Counted from the stretch's first letter, positions 25,754 through 35,491 are shown. The stretch: 48,973 nt of DNA from JALCSJ01 sp036788835 (GCA_036788835.1 DAIQMR010000018.1:1-48973), one strand, 5' to 3'. Made by a program: numbers and translations. Notes: a model not told the origin generated them from the letters alone.

Positions 25754-27186
25754 TATTGCTCCTTGCTCTCACGAGGAAAGATAAACAAACTGAGAAACAT
25801 CATAATGGCCGCTGTCAGAATACCGGTAGATGTGGCATTTAATATCCATAAACCTTTGCCTCCATTGCCAAACTGCAGCACTAAAGTAAGCAGGACACCA
25901 ACACCGGCAGAAACAAAAGCTCCTTTGGTTGAAGCTTTTTTCGCAAAAAGGCCGAAAAGAAAAGGTGCCGCCAGAGAAACCGTCATCAAAGAATAGAAAA
26001 TTGATAAGGCGGTAATAATATTAGCCATAAAATGCGCTACAAAGATTCCTACCAAACCACAGACCACCGTTACCTTCCGGCTAAAACTCAAAAGTTCCCC
26101 ATCTGTAGCCTGAGGCCGGAAAAATGTTTTGTATAAATCTTTGGATAAAGAAGTGGCCAGCATATACAAAACTGTATCTGCCGTACTGATTTCCGCAGCA
26201 AAAATTGCTGCCAGAGCCAGAGCTGCTATACCAAAAGGCATCATTTCCTTCATAGCCGTAGGCAGGGCAAGTTCCTGATTTTTTAAATCAGGGAAAGCCG
26301 CATAGGCACACATCCCGATTAACAAGGGTAAAAAAGCGAAAAGCAATTGAACAATACCATTAAGCAATGTCCCTACCTTCACAGCTCTGGTATTTTTGGC
26401 GCTGTAGACTTTGCCTACCAAACCGGGGGAAATACAGAAAGCCGGCGTCAGCATTAAAAAATAACCTATAATTGTAGAATAACCCATTCCGTCCCAAGCA
26501 AAATACTTAGCAGTTTTAACCCCATCACTCATATTATGAGCTACGGCAGCCTGCAGATTACTCCACCCGCCTACATAGTTCAGGGCGTAGGGAGCCGCTA
26601 GAATGAAGCCAAGTAAAATAACCGCCAATTCCAGCACATTAACTATAGCTGCACTGCGCAGGCCTCCTGCGGAAAAATACACAGTTACTACCACTGCGCC
26701 GATAATAATACCGTAAAGTTTATCGATGCCGGCTACAACATTCAAAATCCAGGCAATACCTATCAGCTGCCCGGAGAACAAGGCCAAAGTCCCTACGGCC
26801 ATCATAGTAGATGTAACTCCCCGGAAAGCAGGTGCATAACGGTAATCCAGATAATCCCCCATGGTAAAGAGATTTTTGTCCTTGGCTATCTGCCAAACTT
26901 TTGGACCAACAACATAGGCCAAAAGCAAGGAACCCAATCCGCTGCAACCAATCCACCACCAGCTGGAAACCCCGTATTTAAAAGCCAGGCCAGTAACACC
27001 TACGGTTGAACCTGCCCCGATATTAGCGGCAATCAGTGTAGTGAAAAGCAGTGGCCAGCCAAAATCTCTATTACCAACAAAGAAATCTGCCGCTCCCTTT
27101 ACATGCTTACCAATAAAATATCCCATTCCAACCAACACTATGGCGTAACAAATAATTGTTGCCAGGTACAAATTCATTTTCTCCAC
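25753..27186 (-). CDS. Sodium:solute symporter (SSS family)
   Basis: 477 residues with about 13 hydrophobic helices. Family traits include GNRDFGWPLLFTTLIAANIGAGS near the N-terminus (the region lining the sodium site), SAGGLRSAAIVNVLE, and AAEISTADTVLYMLATSLSKDLY in the second half. Members carry sugars, amino acids, pantothenate, proline or carboxylates; nothing visible decides between them. GGGGTGGAG precedes the ATG. A promoter at 27224-27252 starts the transcript, which continues into the glucosaminidase gene. Confidence 0.9.
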   Translation of the reverse strand: MEKMNLYLATIICYAIVLVGMGYFIGKHVKGAADFFVGNRDFGWPLLFTTLIAANIGAGSTVGVTGLAFKYGVSSWWWIGCSGLGSLLLAYVVGPKVWQIAKDKNLFTMGDYLDYRYAPAFRGVTSTMMAVGTLALFSGQLIGIAWILNVVAGIDKLYGIIIGAVVVTVYFSAGGLRSAAIVNVLELAVILLGFILAAPYALNYVGGWSNLQAAVAHNMSDGVKTAKYFAWDGMGYSTIIGYFLMLTPAFCISPGLVGKVYSAKNTRAVKVGTLLNGIVQLLFAFLPLLIGMCAYAAFPDLKNQELALPTAMKEMMPFGIAALALAAIFAAEISTADTVLYMLATSLSKDLYKTFFRPQATDGELLSFSRKVTVVCGLVGIFVAHFMANIITALSIFYSLMTVSLAAPFLFGLFAKKASTKGAFVSAGVGVLLTLVLQFGNGGKGLWILNATSTGILTAAIMMFLSLFIFPRESKEQ

Positions 27187-27223
27187 CCCGTGAATTTATT
27201 TTGTAAAAGCACATACAATAAGC

Positions 27224-27285
27224 ATTTTACTGTATTTAAGTAAGGTTGTAAAGTTCTTTGCAAAATAAAGCGAATAGTCTATAAT
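27224..27285. promoter_or_regulatory. Back-to-back promoters of the symporter and MBL hydrolase genes
   Basis: Minus strand: TTTACA (27247-27252), 17 bases, TAAAAT (27224-27229), for the symporter. Plus strand: TTGCAA (27258-27263), 16 bases, TATAAT (27280-27285), for the hydrolase. The two -35 boxes are only five bases apart, so both polymerases compete for the same space. Confidence 0.65.
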
Positions 27286-27316
27286 TATGTGTAGAAGATA
27301 TTTGGGAGGCGATAAT

Positions 27317-27985
27317 ATGGTTACTTTTAAATTTATTCATCACGCTTGTTTTATGTTGGAAAATGATAATGATGCAATTATTTTTGACCCTTTTTTGGAC
27401 GGCAATCCTACCGGTGTAAAAGCAGCAGACATTCATGTTTCTCATGTCTTGGTCACTCATAATCACGGTGATCATCTGGGAGCAGCTTATGAAATAGCAA
27501 AAGATAACAACGCTATTTTTATTTCCACGGCAGAAGTAGCCGGAGCTGCTGCGGCAGCAGGCTGCAAAACTCATGCCATGCATTTAGGTGGCACCCATCC
27601 TTTCTCCTTTGGAAAAGTAAGAATCACTCCTGCCTTTCATGGGAGTGGTATTGCCGGTGGTCATGCCTGTGGCTTTATCGTGAATTTTTATGGGACAACT
27701 GTGTATTTTGCCGGTGACACTTGTGTTTTCAGCGACATGTCTCTCCTGTCCAAACAGGAACCCATTGACTACGCTGTATTACCCATTGGTGACAATTTTA
27801 CCATGGGACCGGAAGATGCCAAGCTGGCAGTAGACCTTCTGGGTGTTAAAAAAATAATCCCTGTCCACTACAATACCTGGCCTCTCATTGCCCAAGATCC
27901 TATGAAGTTCAAGGAAGAAGTGGAAGCCCAAGGAAAATCTCAAGTATTTGTAGTAGACCCGGGTGAATCTTTAGAACTTATCTGA
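27317..27985 (+). CDS. Metal-dependent hydrolase, metallo-beta-lactamase fold (UPF0173)
   Basis: 222 residues. Metal ligands: HNHGDH (HxHxDH motif), a further His in FHGSG, Asp in FAGDTCVF and a late His in IPVHYNTWP. The protein matches the small UPF0173 family (YtkL-like), whose substrate is unknown. ATG 27317 is chosen over the upstream in-frame start at 27287 because GGGAGG (27304-27309) lies seven bases before it. It stands alone, divergent from the symporter and convergent with addA. Confidence 0.9.
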   Translation: MVTFKFIHHACFMLENDNDAIIFDPFLDGNPTGVKAADIHVSHVLVTHNHGDHLGAAYEIAKDNNAIFISTAEVAGAAAAAGCKTHAMHLGGTHPFSFGKVRITPAFHGSGIAGGHACGFIVNFYGTTVYFAGDTCVFSDMSLLSKQEPIDYAVLPIGDNFTMGPEDAKLAVDLLGVKKIIPVHYNTWPLIAQDPMKFKEEVEAQGKSQVFVVDPGESLELI

Positions 27986-27989
27986 CAGA

Positions 27990-28020
27990 TTAGGAAAATA
28001 GCTTACAGCCTTTTTTCTAA
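27990..28020. terminator. Probable shared terminator of the hydrolase gene and addA
   Basis: Imperfect 14-bp stem (TTAGGAAAATAGCT with AGCCTTTTTTCTAA, two mismatches and one G-T pair) and a 3-base loop between convergent genes. It overlaps the addA stop codon. Both strands give a T-rich 3' arm. Confidence 0.5.
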
Positions 28021-31000
28021 ACTTTTTTACAGAAAAAACTATAGGGGCAATATGCGCAACCGGTGAGCCGGACTGAAAAGTCCTGCTCACTTTTTTTGTT
28101 TCTGACTGCCGCAATTAGTTCCTGCAGCTTAATCTTGGCCACTTCTCTATCACAGGTCAGTTCCTGATAGGAACAATCTTGGATGAAATGGAGACGGGCC
28201 GAAGTAACCGGTTGGCGGAAGATTTCCTCGGCGGCCCATGTATAAATAAGCAACTGTCGTTGATAGCCGGTTTTTTCCTCACCGTCTACAGGCGGACGAC
28301 CGGTTTTGTAATCAACAATACCTAATGTTCCCGTCGGATAATGCAGAAGGCTATCAATGCTACCGGTGAAATAAATCTGTTCGCCCTCCAGACTGAATAA
28401 AGCCTGAGTAAATTCTTTTTCCTCTTCTGCTGGTATATCCTTTATTGTAAGATACAAAGGTGAAGCACAATATTTTTTTAATAGTTTGGCAGCTTCACTA
28501 GTCAGAAGTTTTGTTTGACCGGGACTGACATTCTGTTGAGCGGCAGCTATAGCAATTGACTCCGTTAAAGGCTGTTTTTTACTCAATTCCAAAGCCTTAT
28601 GTACAGTTAGTCCTAATAAATAAGGCGCCACAGCATTGCCTTTCTCACCCCTTATTTCCGGCTCTCTGGCAAGCATTTGCTGACAATGATTATAGTAATA
28701 ACGCCTGGGGCATATATCATACTCCTGCAAAGCAGAAGCGCTGAACAGAGTCTCCCTTGTTCCTATGGTTAAGGGCTGAACCCGTTCCAGAGTTTCTTGG
28801 GGAATAGTAAGGAGCTTCTCTGCCTGTGCTGTAATTTCCTCTGTCCCTACATCAGCAGGAGAAATTTTCACCCAGTCAACGAAAGTACTGTTTGCACCAG
28901 CAGGATTGAAAACCCGTTCCAGGGAGGCAAACCAATTTTCTTTAGTATCATCGGAGCTATGTCCATTAATATTTTTCACACTGGAAAGGAACAGATAATC
29001 TTTTGCTCTGGTCATAGCCACGTATAATTGACGAATTTTTTCGCTGATTTCTAATTTATTATTTTCTTCTTTGGCCGCTTGATAGACAGATGTTTCTGCC
29101 AGCTCTCCTGATTGAGCAGTTACCTTGATGCCCAGTCCGATTTCAGGTCGGAAAATAATCCCTGCCGCATCACTTCTGCCTCGGCTTTGCAAAGCCGGCA
29201 AATAAACCAGGGGAAATTCCAGTCCCTTAGATTTATGGATTGTCATAATGTTGACACTGGCACCGGTTTCCTTGATAATCGCTGCTTCTTCCCTAGCCTC
29301 CAGGTCCCGGAGATTTGCATAGCGGTGGATAAAATCTGCAGGAGATGCGCTTTGTTCCAAGGCAAAGTCCACAGCCAATTTTCGCAATTTATTTACATTT
29401 GCCAGCTTTTCCCGGCCAAAAGCCTGACCCAAAAGCATAGGTTTCACTTGCAAAACAGCATAAATAGCCTGAAATATTTCAGCTAATCCGGCACCTTCCA
29501 CAGCCTTTGCCAACCGGTTTATTTTGGCCGCTGCTTTTTTCAGCATAGTATTCCCAGAAACACACATGGCTTCCCAAAGAGTCTGTTCCTCTTTTCCTTT
29601 AAATAATTCTGTTATGGTTTGATCAGATACGGCGAAATAAGGAGACCTTAAAATTCCCATCAGGCAATAATCCTTCCGCTTGTTAAGCAGGAAAGACAAA
29701 AGGTTTATAATATCAATATTTTCCTGACGTTCGTAGAAACCTTTACCATCTAAGATAGTATAAGGAACACCTGCTTGTCCCAAAGCAGCAGCAAACCGGT
29801 TAGCCAGGCCAATGGCTGGCAGCAGGATTGCCACATCACCGTAAGACAGCTTCTCATTTTGGGTAATGATTTTCTTGATAGTTTTAGCTGCCAATAAAGC
29901 CTCTGCCCAATTCCCAGCCTTATTACCTTTCTCTTCCACCTCAATGGTGAAAATAGTTGGCTTGACTCCCTGCTCCCGATGCGGGTTCAAATCCTGTGCG
30001 GTAACATCAGGAGCCCCATCGGCAGTGAGCAAATCCCGGAACAAACAATTGCAGGCCTGAATAATAGCCCCTGTAGAGCGAAAATTATCAGCCATAACAA
30101 TATTTTCCCCACCGCTTCTTCCTATAGCATCTCTCACTTGCTTAAAGACACTGACGTCGGCACCCCGAAAACGATAGATAGATTGCTTGGCATCCCCTAC
30201 AATGAAAAGACGCTTGTCCATCAGGTTCTTTTCTTGACCGCCAGCCAGCAAATAAACCAGCTTTTTCTGAAGTTGATTGGTATCTTGGAATTCATCCACC
30301 ATGATAAATTTATATTTATCCCTGTACCTGTCTAAAATTTCCGGGTAAGTTTCAAGAACTTCCACGGCTTTCACTGCGATGGTATCGAAACTATAGAGCT
30401 CTGCCTTGTCCGCTGCTGCAGTGATGGTTTGTTGATAAACACGGAGCACCTTATCCCAGGCTTTCATAATAGGCAAGGCTTTTTTGTCCAGAGACAAAGT
30501 ATATAATTCTTCCAAAACAGCTCGGAAATCCCCTACCTGTATTTTAATCTTCTTAGTGGCTTTCACCCATTTCCCATAGCCTGTCAAAGACTCATAGTCC
30601 CCTGATTGTAAAAGCTTTTGGAATTTTTCTCTTTGCTCTTTCAGATTAGCAAGATCTGCAATAGTTTTAGCTCCTGTCACATCCTCAGCATCTACCAAAG
30701 CATCAAAGGCAGACAAAGCTCCGGCCCGGAGCTGACCTTCAGCATTGCTCTTGCTCTCATAGGGAAGACTTAAATCATTGCTTTGCAAAATGTCCGTAAG
30801 TTGGTCCGTCAAAGCAAACAACATGGCAGACAACTGTCTGGGAGTATAGTTAGACAACAGCAGGAGCACATCCTGATTTCCTGCTGTTACTTGGTCCGTC
30901 AAAAATTTCTCAATAACATCGGCGGTAAATTCATCTATCTCAAACTCTTCATTAACGGTAAAGTTCGGATCCATGCGGCATTCCACAGGATTTTCCCGAA

Positions 31001-31337
31001 GAATTTTGTGACAGAAACTATCAATGGTAGTAATCTGAGCCTTTTCCAATAAGGCTAACTGCTCCTGCCACTTTTGTTTCTTCTCCCCGGCTTCTGTCTC
31101 CAGCATGGTCAGAAGGGACTGCCTGACTCTTTCCCGCATTTCTTTAGCAGCTTTCCTAGTGAAAGTAATCGCCAGAATTTCATCGGCTCCGGCTTTTGAC
31201 AAAGCCAGTAGTTTGATGAAACGGTCTACCAAGACTCTGGTTTTACCGGAGCCTGCCCCGGCAGAAACAGAAACATTAATATCTAAAGTTTGGGCGATAG
31301 CTTTCTCCTGAGTTGGTGTATAGGCTAGCTCACTCAT
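28017..31337 (-). CDS. addA: ATP-dependent helicase/nuclease subunit A (AddA)
   Basis: Motor and nuclease subunit of AddAB, which processes double-strand DNA ends for recombination and degrades foreign DNA. 1106 residues. UvrD-type helicase: AGAGSGKT (26-33), FTRKAAKEM, VDEFQDTN, GDAKQSIYRFRGAD and LYVAMTRAKDYL. The C-terminal RecB-type nuclease has GIVDYKTG, and four iron-sulfur cysteines: one in ICPRRYYY and three in CAYCPYSFFC. Start ATG 31337 is preferred over GTG/ATG at 31346/31343 because AGAAGG is eight bases upstream. It overlaps addB by eight bases. Confidence 0.95.
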   Translation of the reverse strand: MSELAYTPTQEKAIAQTLDINVSVSAGAGSGKTRVLVDRFIKLLALSKAGADEILAITFTRKAAKEMRERVRQSLLTMLETEAGEKKQKWQEQLALLEKAQITTIDSFCHKILRENPVECRMDPNFTVNEEFEIDEFTADVIEKFLTDQVTAGNQDVLLLLSNYTPRQLSAMLFALTDQLTDILQSNDLSLPYESKSNAEGQLRAGALSAFDALVDAEDVTGAKTIADLANLKEQREKFQKLLQSGDYESLTGYGKWVKATKKIKIQVGDFRAVLEELYTLSLDKKALPIMKAWDKVLRVYQQTITAAADKAELYSFDTIAVKAVEVLETYPEILDRYRDKYKFIMVDEFQDTNQLQKKLVYLLAGGQEKNLMDKRLFIVGDAKQSIYRFRGADVSVFKQVRDAIGRSGGENIVMADNFRSTGAIIQACNCLFRDLLTADGAPDVTAQDLNPHREQGVKPTIFTIEVEEKGNKAGNWAEALLAAKTIKKIITQNEKLSYGDVAILLPAIGLANRFAAALGQAGVPYTILDGKGFYERQENIDIINLLSFLLNKRKDYCLMGILRSPYFAVSDQTITELFKGKEEQTLWEAMCVSGNTMLKKAAAKINRLAKAVEGAGLAEIFQAIYAVLQVKPMLLGQAFGREKLANVNKLRKLAVDFALEQSASPADFIHRYANLRDLEAREEAAIIKETGASVNIMTIHKSKGLEFPLVYLPALQSRGRSDAAGIIFRPEIGLGIKVTAQSGELAETSVYQAAKEENNKLEISEKIRQLYVAMTRAKDYLFLSSVKNINGHSSDDTKENWFASLERVFNPAGANSTFVDWVKISPADVGTEEITAQAEKLLTIPQETLERVQPLTIGTRETLFSASALQEYDICPRRYYYNHCQQMLAREPEIRGEKGNAVAPYLLGLTVHKALELSKKQPLTESIAIAAAQQNVSPGQTKLLTSEAAKLLKKYCASPLYLTIKDIPAEEEKEFTQALFSLEGEQIYFTGSIDSLLHYPTGTLGIVDYKTGRPPVDGEEKTGYQRQLLIYTWAAEEIFRQPVTSARLHFIQDCSYQELTCDREVAKIKLQELIAAVRNKKSEQDFSVRLTGCAYCPYSFFCKKV

Positions 31338-34300
31338 TACCATCACCTTCTTCGCTGAGATTAAGAGTTGTGTTTAACTTGTAGCGGCACACATCGTAGC
31401 CGGGACAATAAACGGGGCAATTTTTCTGGGGCGCTGCGGGAAATTCTCCCCGACGGATGGCCCTGACACATTGAGCAATATGCCCCTTGGCCGTGTCCAT
31501 AACTGTCTCGAAATCCTGATTTCTCCCCGTGTTCAGCCAAGGCAAATCCTTGCCCTGTTCCTTATTCCACATACCGCTCTTGCGCCTGCCTTCTTTTAGG
31601 GCATAATAACCTGCCCCCCAAACATTTTCCATATTAAGGTGGCAAAGATTGGTCAAAGCCAAAACATACAAAGGCAGCTGTAAAGCATATCCCTTGGCAA
31701 TATCCGCACCATTAGGAAAAGAACCGCTTTTATAGTCTGTAATAATATAGTTTTTCCCGTCAGTATCAATCCTGTCTATCTGACCGGAAAAAGCTGTAAC
31801 TTTATTATCAATGGTCAGTTGTAAAGCCGGCCACTTGCTATCCTTCAGACCAAAACCAATTTCCAATTCTTTAGGCAAAAGCGGAGTGTTTATCTCTGCC
31901 TGATAACTAATTTCCCTCTCCAGCCATTTACATAAGACCCTCCAATAGAATTTCTTTTCTTCCGTGCCTAAAGGAGTCTCCGTAATAATGCCTTTTTCTA
32001 CCATGATTTTATATTCTTCGTTAAACGCCGTCCGTAATTCCGCTGCCAATTTTCCTTTGTCCAAAGTACTGATATTTTCCTGTAAATGCCTGCCTAAAAA
32101 CTTAGCCAAGATTAAATGATACAAATCTCCGCTGACTGTAGGTTGAATTTCCTCAGTTAGCGGTTCCCAGACACCGGTCTTCCATTCTTTAGCTACCAGA
32201 TAGCTAAAAGGACACTTCACATAAAGGTCTAAGGAAGAAGCGCTTAAGGCAGGAAGTTCTCCCTGTCCCGCCACTTGCCCATTGTAGGAATTTGCTTTAA
32301 GCCAGCGTTCTTCATCCAATGCTTTTTGCAGGGGAAAATTCTCTCCCAATTGTGCAGTCAACCACTGAGTCTCCTTTGCGCCGGTCTGCCCGGCCCGGGC
32401 TAAAATATTCACTAACTCCTGCTTCCCTGCGCAGTTATCCACTGTAACGACAAAGCCTTCTTTCTGCCATGTGCCTGACTGAAAATATTGGGCCAGTTCT
32501 TCAATATAGCCGGAAGCTCCCGCGGCATCGTCCACATAATAACTCAGATGGAGTTTCTCCGTAGCCATAGCCAAAGCAGCCCCAAAAAAATACCTGTCCA
32601 TGGCAACATTGGCAGATGTCTGCTGGAGATTAATATCCAGAGCATGGAGCATAGCTCTTTCCTTATCATTATAGAGCCAATTTTCAAATTTGATTTTGGG
32701 GAACATTCCTTCCCGCAATCCCATTAAAAAAACATGGGGGAACGTCACCCCTTGAACATTGGCTACTTCCAGCACCTGAATTCCTTTGTGTTGTCCCCTG
32801 TCCAAGGTTATTATGGCATCTTTGCTTTGGTCCCGCCAGAGAGTTATAAAATCTTCCAAGGTAATTGTGCCACTTTTTTGATTTTGCGCAAAAGCTAGTT
32901 CAATGGCTTCCAAAACAGAATGGCATATCTTTTCGCAGCCGGTCAAAATTTTCAGCTGGGACAAAGTAATCCTATCCTGCTGATACGCTTTGCCAGCCCT
33001 AATGCTAATTTGCCAGCCATCCAAGGCCTCAGACAAAATTTCAGCATACTCACTGCCTGTATGCTTTTTCGCCAAATTGCCGGACAGAGCCTCCAGTTCC
33101 ATGGTCTTAGCTTCCGGATAAAAATCCTGCAGGAAAGACAATAATTTTTTACTGGTTGGGAAAAAGTTTGCGTTATATTCTTCTTCCAGGTTTTCTCTCG
33201 GAATATTATATAAAACCTGACAATAATCAGTAGCCAAAAGAGCCTGCCATTTTTCCACGTTATTGGTATTAAGTGCCACCTGCAATAATTTACCCAAAAA
33301 ATCCGGCAAAGCTTGTCCGGAAAAATTAGCTACTTGAGGCAAGACCGTGGGAACACCATAGGCTCGGAACAAGTCCGAGAAGCCTGCATAGTCAGTTAAA
33401 GAACGAACCAGCACCACAATTTCTTCCGGATTGACACCTGACCGCAAAAGATTTTTTATAGAAGTAATCACGGCAGCCATTTCATTTTCCGGACTGGTTG
33501 TTGCCAATAGAGTAATATTGTGAGCTTCTGTTTTTGTGTGACCGGGACGATGCCAATTTTCTACCAGGTAAGCAAGATCGGCATTTCTCTCAACAGTCGG
33601 TTCTTCTTTTACCACCTGAAAATTCATCCCGGAAATATCCCCATAGGCATTGAGTGTAGCCTCAGAAACATCGGGCCGCTGCCCATCATAGAATATGCCA
33701 ATCTGAATGTCGCAGTGCTTGCTCAATACTTTCAACAATGCTCTTTGCAAATCATCAAACTGGTAAAACTCACTGAAATATAATTTCTGCCAGTGAAGCT
33801 TGCCTTCACCTTTTTCCAGCAGACTAATGGCTAAACGATACAAACCGTCTACATCATATAAATTTGCTGCCGCCAATCTTGCTCTGTAGGTGGCGTAAAT
33901 GCTATTTAACTCTCTGTCCTTTTCTTGAAGCCGGGCTTTTCTTCCGTCCCAATGGTCAAAAGCACCGGACAATTCTTCCGTGTCTACATAGCTCCTGGAT
34001 AATTCCCCAATTAGCACAGCCAAGTTTTTAACAAATCCATCTCTGTCTGCCAAAGGTGCAAAATAGGTTAATTCTCCCTGAGCCAGCATATCTTTAACTA
34101 TAGATTTCAACAGCATCTCCTGAGCCAGTCTGGAAATACGCTGATATGCTTTTCCCTCGGCATAGAGGCGCAAAATCTCATTGGGCAGATAATCCATAAT
34201 AACTGTCTTCACCCCGGCCCGGCTTTTCACCAACTGGCTGAAGTAATATCCCGGCACAACAAATAATGCCTCTCCGTAGGCATATTGCCTGGCATCCTCT

Positions 34301-34353
34301 ATAAATTTATCACGCATAGTTTCCCCTAATGGCAAACAATACAAAGTATTCAT
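31330..34353 (-). CDS. addB: ATP-dependent nuclease subunit B (AddB-like)
   Basis: Partner of AddA, 1007 residues. The N-terminal three quarters are a degenerate helicase-like region. The C-terminal nuclease has SASSLDLYVKCPFSYL, the catalytic ITDYKSG, and CPVYCPGYDVC, forming the four-cysteine iron-sulfur cluster. The B. subtilis protein begins with a P-loop (GRSGSGKT); here the matching place reads LPLGETMRDKF, without a Walker A, so this subunit probably does not bind ATP in the usual way. Start uncertain: ATG 34353 begins the conserved-looking MNTLYCLPLG, with AAGGGG ten bases upstream; ATG 34380 is the alternative. Confidence 0.88.
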   Translation of the reverse strand: MNTLYCLPLGETMRDKFIEDARQYAYGEALFVVPGYYFSQLVKSRAGVKTVIMDYLPNEILRLYAEGKAYQRISRLAQEMLLKSIVKDMLAQGELTYFAPLADRDGFVKNLAVLIGELSRSYVDTEELSGAFDHWDGRKARLQEKDRELNSIYATYRARLAAANLYDVDGLYRLAISLLEKGEGKLHWQKLYFSEFYQFDDLQRALLKVLSKHCDIQIGIFYDGQRPDVSEATLNAYGDISGMNFQVVKEEPTVERNADLAYLVENWHRPGHTKTEAHNITLLATTSPENEMAAVITSIKNLLRSGVNPEEIVVLVRSLTDYAGFSDLFRAYGVPTVLPQVANFSGQALPDFLGKLLQVALNTNNVEKWQALLATDYCQVLYNIPRENLEEEYNANFFPTSKKLLSFLQDFYPEAKTMELEALSGNLAKKHTGSEYAEILSEALDGWQISIRAGKAYQQDRITLSQLKILTGCEKICHSVLEAIELAFAQNQKSGTITLEDFITLWRDQSKDAIITLDRGQHKGIQVLEVANVQGVTFPHVFLMGLREGMFPKIKFENWLYNDKERAMLHALDINLQQTSANVAMDRYFFGAALAMATEKLHLSYYVDDAAGASGYIEELAQYFQSGTWQKEGFVVTVDNCAGKQELVNILARAGQTGAKETQWLTAQLGENFPLQKALDEERWLKANSYNGQVAGQGELPALSASSLDLYVKCPFSYLVAKEWKTGVWEPLTEEIQPTVSGDLYHLILAKFLGRHLQENISTLDKGKLAAELRTAFNEEYKIMVEKGIITETPLGTEEKKFYWRVLCKWLEREISYQAEINTPLLPKELEIGFGLKDSKWPALQLTIDNKVTAFSGQIDRIDTDGKNYIITDYKSGSFPNGADIAKGYALQLPLYVLALTNLCHLNMENVWGAGYYALKEGRRKSGMWNKEQGKDLPWLNTGRNQDFETVMDTAKGHIAQCVRAIRRGEFPAAPQKNCPVYCPGYDVCRYKLNTTLNLSEEGDGNE

Positions 34354-34400
34354 GGCGCTGGCCCCTTTACTTTTTAACATATCTTTATTTTACCTCATAT

Positions 34401-34429
34401 GCTACAAAAGTGACAGTCACTTTTGTAGC
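34401..34429. repeat. Perfect palindrome (type A element)
   Basis: Arms GCTACAAAAGTGAC (34401-34414) and GTCACTTTTGTAGC (34416-34429) around a single base. Related palindromes lie at 44365-44383 and, degenerate, at 45601-45625. Next to a type B hairpin here and at 44329. It lies between the nitroreductase gene and addB; no T tract follows, so it is not a plain terminator. Confidence 0.75.
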
Positions 34430-34467
34430 AAAAAGTGTGACAAAAGGACTTGCCTTTTGTCACACTT
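34428..34467 (-). terminator. Type B hairpin, terminator of the nitroreductase gene
   Basis: 15-bp perfect stem, AAGTGTGACAAAAGG (34433-34447) with CCTTTTGTCACACTT (34453-34467), 5-base loop, followed on the minus strand by a run of five T counting the last two of the arm. It works as an intrinsic terminator after the nitroreductase gene. The same hairpin with two compensatory changes recurs at 47092-47130. Confidence 0.8.
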
Positions 34468-34477
34468 GGTTAAATCT

Positions 34478-35287
34478 TTAGCGAAAATCTACTTTTAAAT
34501 GTTGCCTGTCAACCATACGATAATATTTATATTTTGGATAACCCACCATGAGAGTCCCAACTATTTTTTGCTTATTAGGCACTTGGAGCAAATCCAACAT
34601 AGGTTTGTAATCATCCTGGGCGCAGCTTTGAATGAATCCCATAATAGTAGTTCCCAGTCCGATGGCTGGAGCATAAAGCTCCACATAGGCCCAGGCCTGC
34701 TCACAATTGCTGATACCCGTACTATTCATCCGCCGGGCCAAAGCGAAAATCAATTGTTTGGCATTTCTGGCAATAATATCTGTACCTCTGCCATAGGTTG
34801 CCAAAGTTTTCATCAAGTAGCGGCGCCGCATATCATGCCCGTCGATTTTTTCCTGCATCCAGTTCACTGTAACCTGAGTAATCTTTTTGATCAGCTCCGG
34901 ATCGGATACTACAATATAATACAGTCCCTGAGTATTGCCAGCACTAGGCGCATAACGAGCTATGTCCAGCAGCTCCCGAATCTTTTCCTCGCTGACCAAC
35001 TGTGGTTGAAAATTACGAATGCTGCGACGGGTACGCAAAAAGTTATAAGCAGTTGCCTTATCAAGAGTAGGCAAAGTAATAGGCTCTTGTTCCTCTATAG
35101 GACAACGAGTATTATTAAAGGCTTCCGTTGGACACACTGCCACACAATGGCCGCAAGACATGCAGGAAGCGTCGCTTATGCATTCCGGTCCTTCTGCCCC
35201 CATAGTCAAAATACAACTTGGGCACACTGCTACGCAAATACCGCATTTAATACATTTCTTTTTATCTATGCTAATAATGCCACTCAT
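34478..35287 (-). CDS. Ferredoxin-nitroreductase fusion protein
   Basis: 269 residues. The N-terminus has two 4Fe-4S motifs, CIKCGICVAVC (Cys12, 15, 18, 22) and CMSCGHCVAVC (Cys42, 45, 48, 52). From about residue 85 a nitroreductase-type flavin domain follows: TRRSIRNFQPQ, RYAPSAGNTQG, and a C-terminal GYPKYKY. FMN enzymes of this layout occur in anaerobes and probably pass electrons from the clusters to flavin; the substrate is unknown. ATG 35287 is chosen over GTG 35296 because AGAGG is eight bases upstream of it. A single gene between the tRNA-Asn and a type B hairpin terminator. Confidence 0.87.
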   Translation of the reverse strand: MSGIISIDKKKCIKCGICVAVCPSCILTMGAEGPECISDASCMSCGHCVAVCPTEAFNNTRCPIEEQEPITLPTLDKATAYNFLRTRRSIRNFQPQLVSEEKIRELLDIARYAPSAGNTQGLYYIVVSDPELIKKITQVTVNWMQEKIDGHDMRRRYLMKTLATYGRGTDIIARNAKQLIFALARRMNSTGISNCEQAWAYVELYAPAIGLGTTIMGFIQSCAQDDYKPMLDLLQVPNKQKIVGTLMVGYPKYKYYRMVDRQHLKVDFR

Positions 35288-35333
35288 TTTTTTCACCTCT
35301 GGTTGTTAAAAAAGCTTTTATGCTTACTATGCT

Positions 35334-35358
35334 AAAAAAGCCGGACGTGTTGTCCGGC
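35334..35358 (-). terminator. Terminator of tRNA-Asn
   Basis: Stem GCCGGAC/GTCCGGC (35340-35346 with 35352-35358) with a 5-base loop, followed on the minus strand by six T. It lies ten bases beyond the tRNA 3' end. Confidence 0.85.
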
Positions 35359-35368
35359 GAATCTACAA

Positions 35369-35443
35369 TGGCTCCTCGAGCAAGACTCGAACTTGCAACA
35401 ACTCGGTTAACAGCCGAGTGCTCTACCATTGAGCTATCGAGGA
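35369..35443 (-). tRNA. tRNA-Asn (GTT anticodon)
   Basis: Full cloverleaf on the minus strand: acceptor TCCTCGA/TCGAGGA, D arm GCTCAATGGTAGAGC, anticodon arm CTCGGCT-GTT-AACCGAG with the anticodon at 35409-35411, T arm GCAAG-TTCGAGT-CTTGC, discriminator G, and an encoded CCA (35369-35371). A single tRNA with its own promoter and terminator. Confidence 0.97.
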
Positions 35444-35462
35444 ATATGCTTCAACGAAAGAT

Positions 35463-35491
35463 ATTATACACTAGAGATTTTTTTATGTCAA
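35463..35491 (-). promoter_or_regulatory. Consensus promoter of tRNA-Asn
   Basis: Minus strand TTGACA (35486-35491), 17 bases, TATAAT (35463-35468): both boxes match the consensus exactly. About 20 bases lie between the -10 box and the mature 5' end. Confidence 0.9.

Noticed and set aside
34499..35335. 278-codon plus-strand frame opposite the nitroreductase gene
   Set aside because: The minus strand has eight cluster cysteines, a flavin domain and a proper ribosome site; the plus frame has no coding-like composition.
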